Below are positions 1 through 10,597 of a stretch of 64,000 bases of DNA, one piece after another. The translations under genes were made by a program, and so were the position numbers. The notes under the pieces are model-generated. The model was not told where the DNA came from, made no database searches, and saw only the letters and a list, made by a program, of their open reading frames with translations. How positions within the stretch are numbered: position 1 is the stretch's first letter; every line of letters starts with the position of its first letter. Origin of the DNA: Betaproteobacteria bacterium (lineage in GTDB: Bacteria > Pseudomonadota > Gammaproteobacteria > Burkholderiales > Burkholderiaceae_C); NCBI GenBank assembly GCA_016716535.1, contig JADJWD010000002.1, positions 372,001-436,000 on the forward strand, given 5' to 3'.

Positions 1-474
1 CTGGAAGCGGTCGATCGCGGCGACCACGTCTTCGCGGCTGGTGGTGGGCGCCTGCACGACCGCGGCGGTGCCGGCGAACGAGATGACGCCGACTTTCACC
101 TCACGCGGCAGCGCCTCCACGAACTGCTTGGCCGCTTCCTGGCTGGCGATCAGCCGGTTGGGCTTGATGTCCTCGGCGCGCATGCTGCCGGACACGTCCA
201 TCGCCAGGATGATCGTGCGCTCGGCCATCGGCAGCGTGATCACCGCCGCCGGCCGCGCGACGGCGAACAGCAGCGCGGCCAGCGCCAGGAGCATCAGCGC
301 CGGCGGCACGTGCCGCCGCCAGCCGGGGCCGCGGCCAAGCGCCGCTTTGGCCACGCCCAGGCTCGCCAGCCGCACGGTGTTCTTGCGCCGGCGGCCGAGC
401 AGCCAGACATACAACAGCACCAGCAGTGGCAGCAGCAACAGCAGCCACAGCATCGAGGGCCAGAGGAAGTTCAT
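1..474 (-). CDS. VWA-domain membrane protein, BatA-like (3' part off the window)
   Basis: The first 158 residues of a von Willebrand factor A protein are present; the rest runs off the left edge. A hydrophobic N-terminal segment (about residues 8-26) and a second one (about 57-75) frame a short basic stretch, as in BatA/aerotolerance proteins anchored in the inner membrane. The VWA domain begins near residue 86 and shows the metal-ion-dependent adhesion motif DVSGS (Asp93, Ser95, Ser97). The ATG overlaps the stop of the upstream DUF58 gene (ATGA at 471-474), so translation is probably coupled. Known family role: BatA-type proteins pair with MoxR ATPases and DUF58 proteins in envelope or protein-complex maturation; the client is not evident here. 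Confidence 0.85.
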   Translation of the reverse strand, partial: MNFLWPSMLWLLLLLPLLVLLYVWLLGRRRKNTVRLASLGVAKAALGRGPGWRRHVPPALMLLALAALLFAVARPAAVITLPMAERTIILAMDVSGSMRAEDIKPNRLIASQEAAKQFVEALPREVKVGVISFAGTAAVVQAPTTSREDVVAAIDRFQ

Positions 475-1586
475 GCGGCCTCCTGGGTCCGTCGGGAGGG
501 TTGCGCGGGTTCGGTGCGCGGCAGCGCCGGCGTCGCCCGCCGATGCGACGCCGGAAAGCGCGGCGAGGCGCGCCGGCGAGAGCGCTGGCGCCGCAAGTCG
601 ACGAAGCGCAACAGCGCTTCGAGCAGGTCTTCGTCGGTGGCGAGCTCGAGGATGTCGGCGCCGCTTCGGCCGAGCTGCTCGATCAACTCGGCCTCCTGCT
701 GCTCGGCGATCGCCGCGTAGCGCGCGCGGAAGGCCGGGTCCGAGGCGTCGATGAAAAGCTGCTCGCCGGTCTCGGCGTCTTCGACGGTGACGAGGCCGAC
801 ATCGGGCAGCGCCATCTCGGCAGGGTCCACCAGGCGCACGGCGACCACCTCGTGCCGGCGCGCCAGGCGGCCGAGCGCCTCGGCCCAGCCGGGCTCGCTG
901 ATGAAGTCGCTGACGACGAAGACGAGCGAGCGGCGGCGGGCGATGCCGGCGGCGGCGTTGAGCAGGTCCGCCAGCCGCGTGCCGGGGCGTAGCGCCGACT
1001 TCGCCTGGCCTGCCTTGCGCGCCGCCTTCAACGCGCGCGCATCGATCGGTGCCTCGCGCGGGCGCGGCCGGCGCAGCTGCTGCAACAGGCGCAACACGTG
1101 CACGCGCGAAGCGCCCGGCGGCAGCACGCTTTCCACCCGGCGCCCGTACAGCACCGCGCCGATGCGGTTGCCGTGGCGCGTGATGACACGTGCCAGCACG
1201 GAGACAAAGCCGGCGGCGAGGCCGAGCTTCGTGACATCGCGGCTGCCGAAGTCGACGCTGCCCGAAAGATCCAGCAGGAACCACGCCGTCAGGTCGCGAT
1301 CCTCGATGAACTGGCGCACGTACGGCTGCTGGAGACGCGCCGTGACGTTCCAGTCGATGTGGCGCACGTCGTCGTGGTGCTGGTACTCGCGCAGGTCGGC
1401 GAGGTCGACGCCGCTGCCGCGCAGCACGGTGCGGTAGTCACCTTGCAGGATGCCGTCCAGGCGGCGCAGCACCGACCACTCGAGCCGGCGCAGCATCTGC
1501 TCGGAGGTGGGCACGGCCGGCTCGCTGGCGGCCGGCGCGGTGGCCTTGGGCGCGGATCGGGTGGCGGTGGAAGCCATGTTCGCCAT
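471..1586 (-). CDS. DUF58 domain-containing protein
   Basis: This 371-residue protein carries the DUF58 signature around residues 64-115: a DLREYQHHDD segment followed by RHIDWNVTARL, then a VWA-like strand with LLDLSGSVDFGS. It has no signal peptide or clear membrane segment; the N-terminus is Ala/Ser/Thr-rich. DUF58 proteins are almost always encoded after moxR and before a VWA membrane protein, exactly as here (25 bp after moxR, 4 bp overlap with the VWA gene). Two in-frame ATGs lie at the start (1586 and 1577); the second is possible. Biochemical function of the family is unknown. Confidence 0.88.
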   Translation of the reverse strand: MANMASTATRSAPKATAPAASEPAVPTSEQMLRRLEWSVLRRLDGILQGDYRTVLRGSGVDLADLREYQHHDDVRHIDWNVTARLQQPYVRQFIEDRDLTAWFLLDLSGSVDFGSRDVTKLGLAAGFVSVLARVITRHGNRIGAVLYGRRVESVLPPGASRVHVLRLLQQLRRPRPREAPIDARALKAARKAGQAKSALRPGTRLADLLNAAAGIARRRSLVFVVSDFISEPGWAEALGRLARRHEVVAVRLVDPAEMALPDVGLVTVEDAETGEQLFIDASDPAFRARYAAIAEQQEAELIEQLGRSGADILELATDEDLLEALLRFVDLRRQRSRRRASPRFPASHRRATPALPRTEPAQPSRRTQEAA

Positions 1587-1611
1587 CTTCGCGGCGTCGT
1601 CCTGTGGCGTG

Positions 1612-2622
1612 TCAGCGGTTGTTGCCCGCCTCTGCCGCGGCGTGCTCGAGCGGCCGCTCCGGCGGCGGGATCTTCGCCATCACCTTGGCCACCACGTCGT
1701 CGGCAGTCACGTCCTCGGCCAGCGCCTCGTAGCTGAGCACGAGGCGGTGGCGCATCACGTCGGGCACGAGGTCGCTCACGTCCTCGGGCAGCACGTAGCG
1801 GCGGCCGCGCAGCATCGCCAGCGCCTTGGCGCCTTCGACCATGCCGATCGTCGCGCGCGGGCTCGCGCCGTAGGTCAGGTACTTGCCGATCTCGGCCAGG
1901 CCGTAGACCTCGGGCCGGCGCGTCGCGCCGACGAGCTTGACCGCGTACTGGATCAGCGAGGGGTCGCAAAAGACCTCGCGGCACTCGCGCTGCAGCGAAG
2001 CGAGCTGGAACGTGTCGGCCACCGAGTTCACCTCGACCGGGCGGCCGGTCACGCGCTCGGCGATGACGAACTCCTCGTCCTCGGTGGGGTAGCCGACCAG
2101 CACCTTCATCATGAAGCGGTCGACCTGCGCCTCGGGCAGCGGGTACGTGCCTTCGGTCTCGATCGGGTTCTGCGTCGCCATCACGACGAAGGGCTCGGGC
2201 ACCTTGTGCGTCTCGCCGGCGATCGTGACCTGGCGCTCCTGCATCACCTCGAGCAGCGCGCTTTGCACCTTGGCCGGCGCGCGGTTGATCTCGTCGGCGA
2301 GAAGCAGGTTGGCGAACACCGGCCCGAGCGAGGTGCCGAACTCGCCGGTCTTCTGGTTGTAGATGCGCGTGCCCACGAGGTCGGCCGGCACCAGGTCGGG
2401 CGTGAACTGGATGCGCTTGAAGCTGCCGCGCACCGTGCGCGCGAGCGTCTTCACCGTCAGCGTCTTGGCCAGGCCGGGCACGCCTTCGACGAGCAGGTGG
2501 CCCTGCGCGAGCATCGCGACGAGCACGCGCTCGAGGAAGCGGTCCTGGCCGACGACGACCCGCTTGACCTCGTAGAGGATGCGCTCCATCAGCGTCGCGG
2601 TGGCCTGGGCTTTGTCTTCCAT
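1612..2622 (-). CDS. MoxR family AAA+ ATPase
   Basis: A 336-residue MoxR-type AAA+ ATPase. Walker A reads GVPGLAKT (about residue 49), Walker B is LLLADEINRAP (about residue 109), and sensor 1 is in VMATQNPIE (about residue 150). A C-terminal lid domain follows. MoxR proteins act as chaperone-like ATPases that work with VWA proteins, and the two downstream genes supply the DUF58 and VWA partners. It lies 47 bp after the protease gene on the same strand, so the four genes probably form one transcription unit. Confidence 0.93.
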   Translation of the reverse strand: MEDKAQATATLMERILYEVKRVVVGQDRFLERVLVAMLAQGHLLVEGVPGLAKTLTVKTLARTVRGSFKRIQFTPDLVPADLVGTRIYNQKTGEFGTSLGPVFANLLLADEINRAPAKVQSALLEVMQERQVTIAGETHKVPEPFVVMATQNPIETEGTYPLPEAQVDRFMMKVLVGYPTEDEEFVIAERVTGRPVEVNSVADTFQLASLQRECREVFCDPSLIQYAVKLVGATRRPEVYGLAEIGKYLTYGASPRATIGMVEGAKALAMLRGRRYVLPEDVSDLVPDVMRHRLVLSYEALAEDVTADDVVAKVMAKIPPPERPLEHAAAEAGNNR

Positions 2623-2669
2623 GGGAGTCCTTGGAGCGTGTGGCGGTGGAGAGAAGGTTCGATGCGTGT

Positions 2670-3722
2670 TCAGAACGGCGGCAGCCCGGCCGCCGCGGCC
2701 GCGTTTTCGATCGGCACGGCAAAGCCGATGCCGACGAAGGTGCGCTGCTCGTTGGGGTTGAGGATCGCGGTGACGATGCCGACGACGGCGCCGTCCATCG
2801 TGATCAGCGGCCCGCCGCTGTTGCCCGGGTTGGCCGCGGCGTCGAACTGGATCAGGTTGGTCAGCAGCTTGTCGCCTTCGGGCGAGCGGAACTCGCGCTT
2901 CAGCCCCGAGACGACGCCGTAGCTGACCGACGGGCCGATGCCGAACGGGAAGCCGGCGGCGATGACGTGGTCGCCCGGGCGCAGATCACCGGTGCTGCGC
3001 ATCGTCGCGGGCTCGAGTTCGGCCGGCGGCGACAGCGCCTTCAGCACCGCGAGATCGTTCTCGGGCATCGCGCCGACCATCGTCGCTTCGCTCTCGTCGC
3101 CGGTATGGAAGCGCACGCGGATCTTCTTGGCGCCCCAGACGACGTGCAGGTTCGTGAGGATCGTGCCGTTGGCGACGATGACGACGCCGGTGCCGAGGCT
3201 GCGGTCCATCGCCTTCTTCTCGGGGCTGGCGTCGCCGTTGTCCTCTTCGTTCATCAGGCCGACGACGCGCACGATCGCCGGCGCCACCGCCTCGAACGCC
3301 CGCGTCGCCTGCGAGGGCAGCGGCTCGCGCTCGATCGACTCACGCACGGCGGCGTCGACGTCGTCCTGCGTGATGACGCGCGGCGCGCGTGCTTGCAGCA
3401 TGCCGGCGCTGACGAGCACGGCGAGCGCCGCGCCGCCGAGGCCCCACAGCGGGCCTTGCCAGCGGTGCATGGCAGCGGGCAAGCGGGCGCCGCGGCCGGC
3501 ACGACGGGCGGGAGGCGCGTCGGGCTCGGCGGTGTGCGATGCGTCGAACGGCGCGCCGGGCGAACGCAACCCCGCGGCGGTCTCGTTGTCGGCGGCGGCC
3601 GTGGCGGCGGCGCCGGCGGCGCCCGCCGGCTTCGCCGCCCCGGTTTGGGGCAGCGGCACCAGGCCCGGGCCGATGGGCGCGCGGCGTGGTGAGCGGCTGT
3701 AAAGCGGAGCCTTGGCTTTCAT
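2670..3722 (-). CDS. Membrane-anchored trypsin-like serine protease (S1C/DegP-like, no PDZ)
   Basis: A 350-residue protein. An Ala/Pro-rich cytosolic N-terminus of about 90 residues is followed by one transmembrane segment (about residues 93-112) and a trypsin-like domain. The catalytic triad is visible: His in ILTNLHVV, Asp in PENDLAVLKA, and Ser in NPGNSGGPL. DegP/HtrA members usually add one or two PDZ domains; none follows here, as the protein ends just after the GIGFAVPIE segment. I chose the ATG at 3722 because the reading frame upstream (to 3938) is Arg-rich with no domain and runs into the divergent TatD side. First gene of the presumed protease-moxR-DUF58-VWA operon. Confidence 0.85.
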   Translation of the reverse strand: MKAKAPLYSRSPRRAPIGPGLVPLPQTGAAKPAGAAGAAATAAADNETAAGLRSPGAPFDASHTAEPDAPPARRAGRGARLPAAMHRWQGPLWGLGGAALAVLVSAGMLQARAPRVITQDDVDAAVRESIEREPLPSQATRAFEAVAPAIVRVVGLMNEEDNGDASPEKKAMDRSLGTGVVIVANGTILTNLHVVWGAKKIRVRFHTGDESEATMVGAMPENDLAVLKALSPPAELEPATMRSTGDLRPGDHVIAAGFPFGIGPSVSYGVVSGLKREFRSPEGDKLLTNLIQFDAAANPGNSGGPLITMDGAVVGIVTAILNPNEQRTFVGIGFAVPIENAAAAAGLPPF

Positions 3723-3907
3723 GGCGGCCGTCCGGCTTCGTCGAGATGAGGAACACGGTATCACGTCGGCGCGCACCGCGTGCGGTGGGCCTTTCGCTCG
3801 GGCGGTGCAGGGCAACGCGCGAGCCTGCCGGGTGGTGCGTTGCGGTCGGCCGATGCGGCGGCCGTGGCGTGCGCGGCCGCCGCGCCGTGCGTCATCATCG
3901 GCAAGCC

Positions 3908-4768
3908 ATGCCGCCACCCGGGCCCTGGATCGATTCACACTGCCATCTCGACGCGCCGGAGTTCGACGCCGACCGCGCCGAGGTGCTGGCGCGCGCGCGC
4001 GCCGCCGGTGTCGGGCGCCTGGTGCTGCCGGCGGTGCGCGCGCGGGACTTCGACGGCGTGCGCCGGCTGGCGCACGAAGAAGGGCTCGCCTACGCGCTCG
4101 GCCTGCACCCGCTGGTCCTGGACGAGGCCGGCGACGACGACCTCGATCAGCTCGCCGAGGCGCTGCAGCGCCACCGCGACGACCCGCGCCTGGTCGCTGT
4201 CGGCGAGATCGGCCTCGATCACTTCGTGAGCGCCGACGATTCGCGCTTCGACCGCGCGCGCCAGGAGCGCTTCTACCTCGCGCAGCTGCGCCTGGCGCGC
4301 AACGCCGGGCTGCCGGTCATCCTGCACGTGCGGCGTTCGGCCGACGCGCTGCTGGCGGGGCTGGCGCGCTTCGATGTCACTGGCGGCATTGCGCACGCCT
4401 TCAACGGCAGCGACCCGCAGGCACGCCGCTTCGTCGAGCGCGGCTTCAGGCTCGGCTTCGGCGGCGCGATGACCTTCGAGCGCGCGCTGCGCATCCGCGC
4501 CTTGGCCGCCGCGGTGCCCGACGAGACGCCGGTGCTCGAGACCGATGCGCCGGACATCCCGCCGTGGTGGCTGTACATGAAGGCCGACGCGCGCGCGGCC
4601 GGCGCGCCGCAGCGGCGCAACGAGCCGGCCGAGCTGCCGCGCATCGCCGCCACGCTGGCCGCGCTGCGCGGCTGGTCGATCGACGAGACGGCAGCGCGCA
4701 CGAGCGCCAACGTGCTGGCGGCGCTGCCGCGGCTGGCGGCGACGGCGGCAGAGGGGCACGACCTTTGA
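3908..4768 (+). CDS. TatD family metal-dependent hydrolase
   Basis: A 286-residue TIM-barrel metallohydrolase of the TatD DNase family. Metal ligands are recognisable: the HxH motif in DSHCHLD near the N-terminus, Glu in VGEIGLDH, His in ILHVRRS, His in GIAHAFNGS and Asp in LETDAPDIP. The ATG at 3908 places the HxH motif at residues 10-12, which is usual. It is divergent from the protease operon across a 185 bp gap that must hold both promoters. Known members are Mg-dependent 3'-5' exonucleases or deoxyribonucleases; the overlap with a base-excision glycosylase gene fits a DNA-repair theme, though that is inference. Confidence 0.9.
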   Translation: MPPPGPWIDSHCHLDAPEFDADRAEVLARARAAGVGRLVLPAVRARDFDGVRRLAHEEGLAYALGLHPLVLDEAGDDDLDQLAEALQRHRDDPRLVAVGEIGLDHFVSADDSRFDRARQERFYLAQLRLARNAGLPVILHVRRSADALLAGLARFDVTGGIAHAFNGSDPQARRFVERGFRLGFGGAMTFERALRIRALAAAVPDETPVLETDAPDIPPWWLYMKADARAAGAPQRRNEPAELPRIAATLAALRGWSIDETAARTSANVLAALPRLAATAAEGHDL

Positions 4769-5364
4769 TGCGAGTTCGCAGCCGGCCTCGCGAGGAATCC
4801 GTTCGGGCTGAGCCTGTCGAAGTCCGCCCTGAGCTTGTCGAAGGGCCCGATGCTTCCACCACCCGTCTCACCGGTCTGCCGCCGGTGCTGGCGCGGCACA
4901 CGCGGCTCGTCGTGCTCGGCAGCTTTCCCGGCGTGGCGTCGCTGGCCGCGCAGCAGTACTACGGCCACCCACGCAATCACTTCTGGCCGCTCGTCGGTGC
5001 GATCTGGGGCATCGACCTCGTGGCGATGACTTACCGGCAGCGCCTGGCCGAAGTGCGACGGCGAGGCCTCGGCATCTGGGATGTGTATGCCGCCTGCCGC
5101 CGCGAAGGCAGCCTCGACACGGCCATCGAGGCCGCCGAGATGAACGACTTCACGCAGCTGCTTCTCCGCGCGCCGGCGCTGCAATGGGTGGCCCACAATG
5201 GCGGCGAGTCGGCGCGCGCGCTGGCGCGGCTGCAGGCGCTGGGCCTGTCCACCGTGCGGCTGCCTTCGAGCAGCCCGGCCAACGCGAGCTGGAGTTTCGA
5301 GCGCAAGCTGGCTGCCTGGCGCACCGCGTTCGAGGCGGCCGGCATCGCCGGGCCGGCGCGCTGA
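4768..5364 (+). CDS. DNA-deoxyinosine glycosylase (UDG superfamily, Mug-like)
   Basis: A 198-residue member of the uracil-DNA-glycosylase superfamily. The characteristic block LGSFPGVASLAAQQYYGHP followed by RNHFWPL lies at about residues 50-75, and the family-like PSSSPAN segment is near residue 168. Known relatives remove hypoxanthine from deaminated DNA. The ATG overlaps the tatD stop (TGATG), suggesting coupling. The N-terminal 35 or so residues are not part of the fold: codons 12-27 translate a double copy of the TTCGGGCTGAG-type interspersed repeat (SVRAEPVEV, then RPELVEGP). The original start may therefore lie downstream, or the repeat inserted in frame. Confidence 0.85.
   Translation: MRVRSRPREESVRAEPVEVRPELVEGPDASTTRLTGLPPVLARHTRLVVLGSFPGVASLAAQQYYGHPRNHFWPLVGAIWGIDLVAMTYRQRLAEVRRRGLGIWDVYAACRREGSLDTAIEAAEMNDFTQLLLRAPALQWVAHNGGESARALARLQALGLSTVRLPSSSPANASWSFERKLAAWRTAFEAAGIAGPAR
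4801..4845 (+). repeat. Interspersed TTCGGGCTGAG-type repeat, double copy inside a CDS
   Basis: A 22-bp unit GTTCGGGCTGAGCCTGTCGA-AG at 4801-4822 is followed directly by a shortened unit (CGCCCTGAGCTTGTCGAAG, 4826-4844). The same unit recurs at 16283-16391, 44395-44458 and, diverged, 62300-62331. Here it is translated in frame within the glycosylase N-terminus. Confidence 0.85.
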
Positions 5365-5388
5365 CCACCGAACGACGCAGGAGAAGCG

Positions 5389-5697
5389 ATGCCGCACGAC
5401 CCGACCCGCCGCGCCGGCCTGACTGCCGGGGCCGCGGCGCTGTCGCTGCTGTCGCTGGGCCTGCCAGCGACACGCGCGCGCGCCCAGGGCGGTGCGGCCC
5501 GCACCGCGCTGGTCATCGGCAACGCCGCCTATGCGCGCGCGCCGCTGACCAACCCGGTGCGTGATGCGCGGGCGATGACCACGGCGCTGCGCGGCATGGG
5601 CTTCGCGGTGCAGGAGCTGCTCGACGGCTTCGATCACCGCGTCGAGGCCTTCGAGACGATCGAGGTGCCGGCCGGCCCGCGGCTGGTGCCGCGATGA
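5389..5697 (+). pseudogene. Truncated caspase-like (peptidase C14) gene with Tat-type signal
   Basis: A 102-residue frame that begins like a secreted bacterial caspase-family protein. A twin-arginine-like signal (TRRAGL, then a hydrophobic run ending in ARAQ) leads into the first strand and helix of the caspase fold: ALVIGNAAYARAPLTNPV, then DARAMTTALRGMGF. The match stops at about residue 80 (QELLDG). The His/Cys catalytic dyad region that should follow is absent, and the frame ends 4 bp into the next gene. An RBS (AGGAGA) sits ahead of the ATG. Most simply, a large internal or 3' deletion joined the caspase start to the spermidine-synthase-like gene. A functional short secreted protein cannot be excluded. 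Confidence 0.6.
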
Positions 5698-6500
5698 GGG
5701 CGCCGGCCAAGGGGGCGGAGGCGGCGAGCGAGGCGAGCGCGCCGAGCCTGCCACCCGCGAGCGCGGTGACGCTGTCCGAGCACGACGGCGTGCGCTACCT
5801 GCACCTCGATTCGCCGTGGGTGCAGGGTGCGATGCGTATCCGCCGGCCGCAGCACATGGAGCTGGTCTACGTGCAGCGCATGCTCGCTTGCCTGCTGTGG
5901 CTGCCGACCGAGGAGATCGGCCGCGGGCACGCGGTGCAACTCGGCCTCGGCGCCGGCGCGATCACGCGCTTCACGGCGACGACGCTTCGCATGCCGACGA
6001 CGGTGGTGGAGATCAGCCGCGAAGTCGTCGACGTCAACGCGCGCTGGTTCCATCTGCCGCGCACGGCCGAGGTGGTGGTGGGCGACGCGGCGGCGTGGCT
6101 CGCGCAGGCCGAGCCGGCGAGCGTGCGCCTCCTGCACGCCGATCTCTACGACCAGGATGCGGCGGCGCCGGTGCTCGACGACGCGCCGTTCTATGCCGCC
6201 TGCCACCGTGTGCTGGAGCGAACTGGCGGGCTCTTCGCCGTCAATTTGTTCGGCCGGCATGCGAGCTTTGCGCGCAGCATCGCGCTCGTGGCCGAAGCCT
6301 TCGGTGCCGACCAGGTCTGGAGCCTCACGCCGACGCGCGAGGGCAACACGATCGTCGTCGCCGGCAGGGGTGTCGTCGTGCCGGCGCGCGAGGAGCTTGC
6401 CGCGCGCGCCGAGGTGCTCGAGCGGCGCTTCGGCACGCTCGGCCTGCCGGCGCGCAAGTGGCTGCGCATGGTGCGGCCATATGCACCGTATGCACCGTAG
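5694..6500 (+). CDS. Spermidine synthase-like (SpeE-fold) protein
   Basis: A 268-residue protein with a Rossmann methyltransferase-type core of the spermidine synthase family. The nucleotide-binding loop is QLGLGAGAITRF (about residues 83-94), followed by VVEISREVVDVNARWF and a GDAAAWL motif. The aspartates expected for putrescine binding are only partly recognisable (HADLYDQD), so a true aminopropyltransferase activity is doubtful; many stand-alone relatives in proteobacteria are annotated only as spermidine synthase-like. The ATG overlaps the end of the truncated caspase frame by 4 bp. The 78 bp to the next gene contain no clear RBS. Confidence 0.75.
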   Translation: MRAPAKGAEAASEASAPSLPPASAVTLSEHDGVRYLHLDSPWVQGAMRIRRPQHMELVYVQRMLACLLWLPTEEIGRGHAVQLGLGAGAITRFTATTLRMPTTVVEISREVVDVNARWFHLPRTAEVVVGDAAAWLAQAEPASVRLLHADLYDQDAAAPVLDDAPFYAACHRVLERTGGLFAVNLFGRHASFARSIALVAEAFGADQVWSLTPTREGNTIVVAGRGVVVPAREELAARAEVLERRFGTLGLPARKWLRMVRPYAPYAP

Positions 6501-6578
6501 GCCCCGTGACAAGCCGACACGCGGCCGATCGAACACCGCCACGACAATTCTTTTCGAACCGACCGCGCCCCCGCCCCC

Positions 6579-8428
<1,850 letters not shown>

Positions 8429-8602
8429 ATCGTTGGCCCCACCGGCCGGCCCTGCGGTCCGCACGCTCTACCGCGTTCCTGCGCGATCGCAACCACCATG
8501 GCGGCTCGCCCGCCTTACGTGGAAACCACAGAAGGGCCGAAGGACACCGGTTCCTAGAATCGCGCGTCGATCGCCCGGCTGGTGCGATTGGAGGAGACGC
8601 GC

Positions 8603-9067
8603 TTGAAGATCAAGAGTGAGAAGGACTTCTGGGCCGGGTTGCTGTTCGTCGTCGTCGGCATCGGGTTCACCTGGGGTGCCACGGCCTACAGCTTCGGCAA
8701 CTCGGCGCGTCCCGGGCCGGGCTACTTCCCGTTCGGTCTGGGCATCATCCTGGCGCTGATCGGCGCACTGATCCTCTTCGAGGCGCTGACCATCGAGGTC
8801 GAAGGCGGCGAGAAGATCGGCGGCTGGCCGCTGAAGCAGGCCGGCATCATCCTCGGCTCGGTCGTCGTGTTCGGCCTGTTGCTGCCGCGCCTGGGCATGG
8901 CGATCACGCTGCCTGTCCTGATCTTCCTGTCCAGCCTCGCCAGCGGCGAGTTCAACTGGAAAGAGGTGCTGCTGAACATCGTCATCCTGACGGTCGGCTC
9001 GTGGGGCATCTTCATCAAGGGCCTCGGGTTGACGATCCCGTTGTGGCCCACCTTCATCACGACCTGA
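8603..9067 (+). CDS. tctB: Tripartite tricarboxylate transporter small membrane subunit, TctB family
   Basis: A small membrane protein of 154 residues with four hydrophobic segments, beginning KIKSEKDFWAGLLF, a typical TctB start. I prefer the TTG at 8603 because a strong GGAGGAGA ribosome site lies just 7 bp upstream; the GTG at 8582 would add seven unrelated residues. It precedes tctA by 13 bp. A TAGAAT box at 8555-8560 could serve as a -10 element. TctB and TctA form the membrane part of a carboxylate importer that needs a periplasmic TctC binding protein, which is not encoded here. Confidence 0.9.
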   Translation: MKIKSEKDFWAGLLFVVVGIGFTWGATAYSFGNSARPGPGYFPFGLGIILALIGALILFEALTIEVEGGEKIGGWPLKQAGIILGSVVVFGLLLPRLGMAITLPVLIFLSSLASGEFNWKEVLLNIVILTVGSWGIFIKGLGLTIPLWPTFITT

Positions 9068-9080
9068 GCAGGAGCGCACG

Positions 9081-10595
9081 ATGGAACTGCTCGACAACCT
9101 CGCGCTCGGCTTCGGCGTCGCGCTGTCGCTGACGAACGTCCTCTACGCGCTGATGGGCGCGCTGCTCGGCACGCTGATCGGCGTGCTGCCGGGCCTGGGG
9201 CCCGTGGCCACGATCGCGATGCTGCTGCCCAGCATCTACGCGCTCGACGCGACGCCGGCGCTCATCATGCTGGCCGGCATCTACTACGGCGCGCAGTACG
9301 GCGGCTCGACAACCGCCATCCTGATCAACGTGCCGGGCGAAAGCGCCTCGGTCGTGACGGCGATCGACGGCTACCAGATGGCGCGGCGCGGCCGCGCCGG
9401 CGCGGCGCTGGCCGCCGCGGGCCTGGGCTCGTTCTTCGCCGGCACGGTGGCGACGCTGATCGTCGCCGCGTTCGCGCCGCCGCTGACCGAACTGGCCTTC
9501 AAGTTCGGCCCGGCCGAGTACTTCTCGCTGATGGTGCTGGGCCTGATCGGCGCCGTCGTGCTGGCCTCGGGCTCGCTCGTCAAGGCGATCGGCATGATCA
9601 TCCTCGGCCTGCTGTTCGGCCAGATCAACACCGACGTGATCTCCGGCGTGCCGCGCTACAGCTTCGACATCCCCGAACTGACCGACGGCATCGGCTTCGT
9701 GGCCATCGCGATGGGCATCTTCGGCTTCGGCGAGATCATCATGAACCTCTCGCGGCCGGCCGAGCACCGCGAGGTGTTCACGAAGGACGTGAAGGGCATC
9801 TGGCCCACCTTCGACGACTTCAAGCGCGCCTACCCGGCGGTGCTGCGCGGCACGACGCTCGGCTCGATCCTCGGCGTGCTGCCCGGCGGCGGCGCGCTGC
9901 TGTCGTCGTTCGCGGCCTACACGCTCGAGAAGAAGACCAAGGGCAAGCCCGGCGAGGTGCCGTTCGGCCAGGGCAACATCCGCGGCATCGCCGGCCCCGA
10001 GAGCGCCAACAACGCGGGCGCGCAGACCTCGTTCATCCCGATGCTGACGCTGGGCATCCCGCCCAACGCGGTGATGGCGCTGATGGTCGGCGCGATGACG
10101 ATCAAGGGCATCCAGCCCGGCCCGCAGGTGATGACCAGCAACCCGCAGCTGTTCTGGGGCCTGATCGCCAGCATGTGGGTCGGCAACTTCATGCTGATCA
10201 TCCTGAACCTGCCGCTGATCGGCATCTGGATCAAGCTGCTGACGGTGCCGTACCGCTTCCTCTACCCGGCCATCCTGAGCTTCTGCTGCATCGGCCTGTA
10301 TACCCTGAACAACAACAACTTCGACGTCTTCGTCGCCGCGATCTTCGGCGTCATCGGCGTCGTCTTCTACAAGCTCGGCTGCGAGCCGGCGCCGCTGCTG
10401 CTGGGCTTCATCCTCGGCCCGATGATGGAAGAGAACCTGCGCCGCGCGCTGCTGCTCTCGCGCGGTGACTGGACGACCTTCGTGACGCGGCCGCTGTCGC
10501 TGGGGCTGCTGCTGGCCGCCCTGTTGATGATCGTCGTCGTGACGATGCCGTCGATCAAGCGCAAGCGGGAAGAGGCGTTCCAGGAAGCGGATTGA
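9081..10595 (+). CDS. tctA: Tripartite tricarboxylate transporter large membrane subunit, TctA family
   Basis: A 504-residue polytopic protein with about eleven or twelve hydrophobic segments. Family-defining stretches are visible: GVLPGLGPVATIAMLLP near residue 35, YYGAQYGGSTTAILINVPGE near residue 75, and the internal-repeat counterpart ILGVLPGGGALLSSF with FGQGNIRGIAGPESANNAG and LTLGIPPNAVMAL near residues 265-330. It is the transport channel of a citrate/carboxylate importer in the inner membrane. An AGGAG ribosome site precedes the ATG. A hairpin at 10598-10625 follows the stop. Confidence 0.95.
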   Translation: MELLDNLALGFGVALSLTNVLYALMGALLGTLIGVLPGLGPVATIAMLLPSIYALDATPALIMLAGIYYGAQYGGSTTAILINVPGESASVVTAIDGYQMARRGRAGAALAAAGLGSFFAGTVATLIVAAFAPPLTELAFKFGPAEYFSLMVLGLIGAVVLASGSLVKAIGMIILGLLFGQINTDVISGVPRYSFDIPELTDGIGFVAIAMGIFGFGEIIMNLSRPAEHREVFTKDVKGIWPTFDDFKRAYPAVLRGTTLGSILGVLPGGGALLSSFAAYTLEKKTKGKPGEVPFGQGNIRGIAGPESANNAGAQTSFIPMLTLGIPPNAVMALMVGAMTIKGIQPGPQVMTSNPQLFWGLIASMWVGNFMLIILNLPLIGIWIKLLTVPYRFLYPAILSFCCIGLYTLNNNNFDVFVAAIFGVIGVVFYKLGCEPAPLLLGFILGPMMEENLRRALLLSRGDWTTFVTRPLSLGLLLAALLMIVVVTMPSIKRKREEAFQEAD

Positions 10596-10597
10596 CG

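Noticed and set aside
3723..3938. N-terminal extension of the serine protease
   Set aside because: Extra 72 residues are Arg-rich without homology and would reach into the divergent TatD start region.
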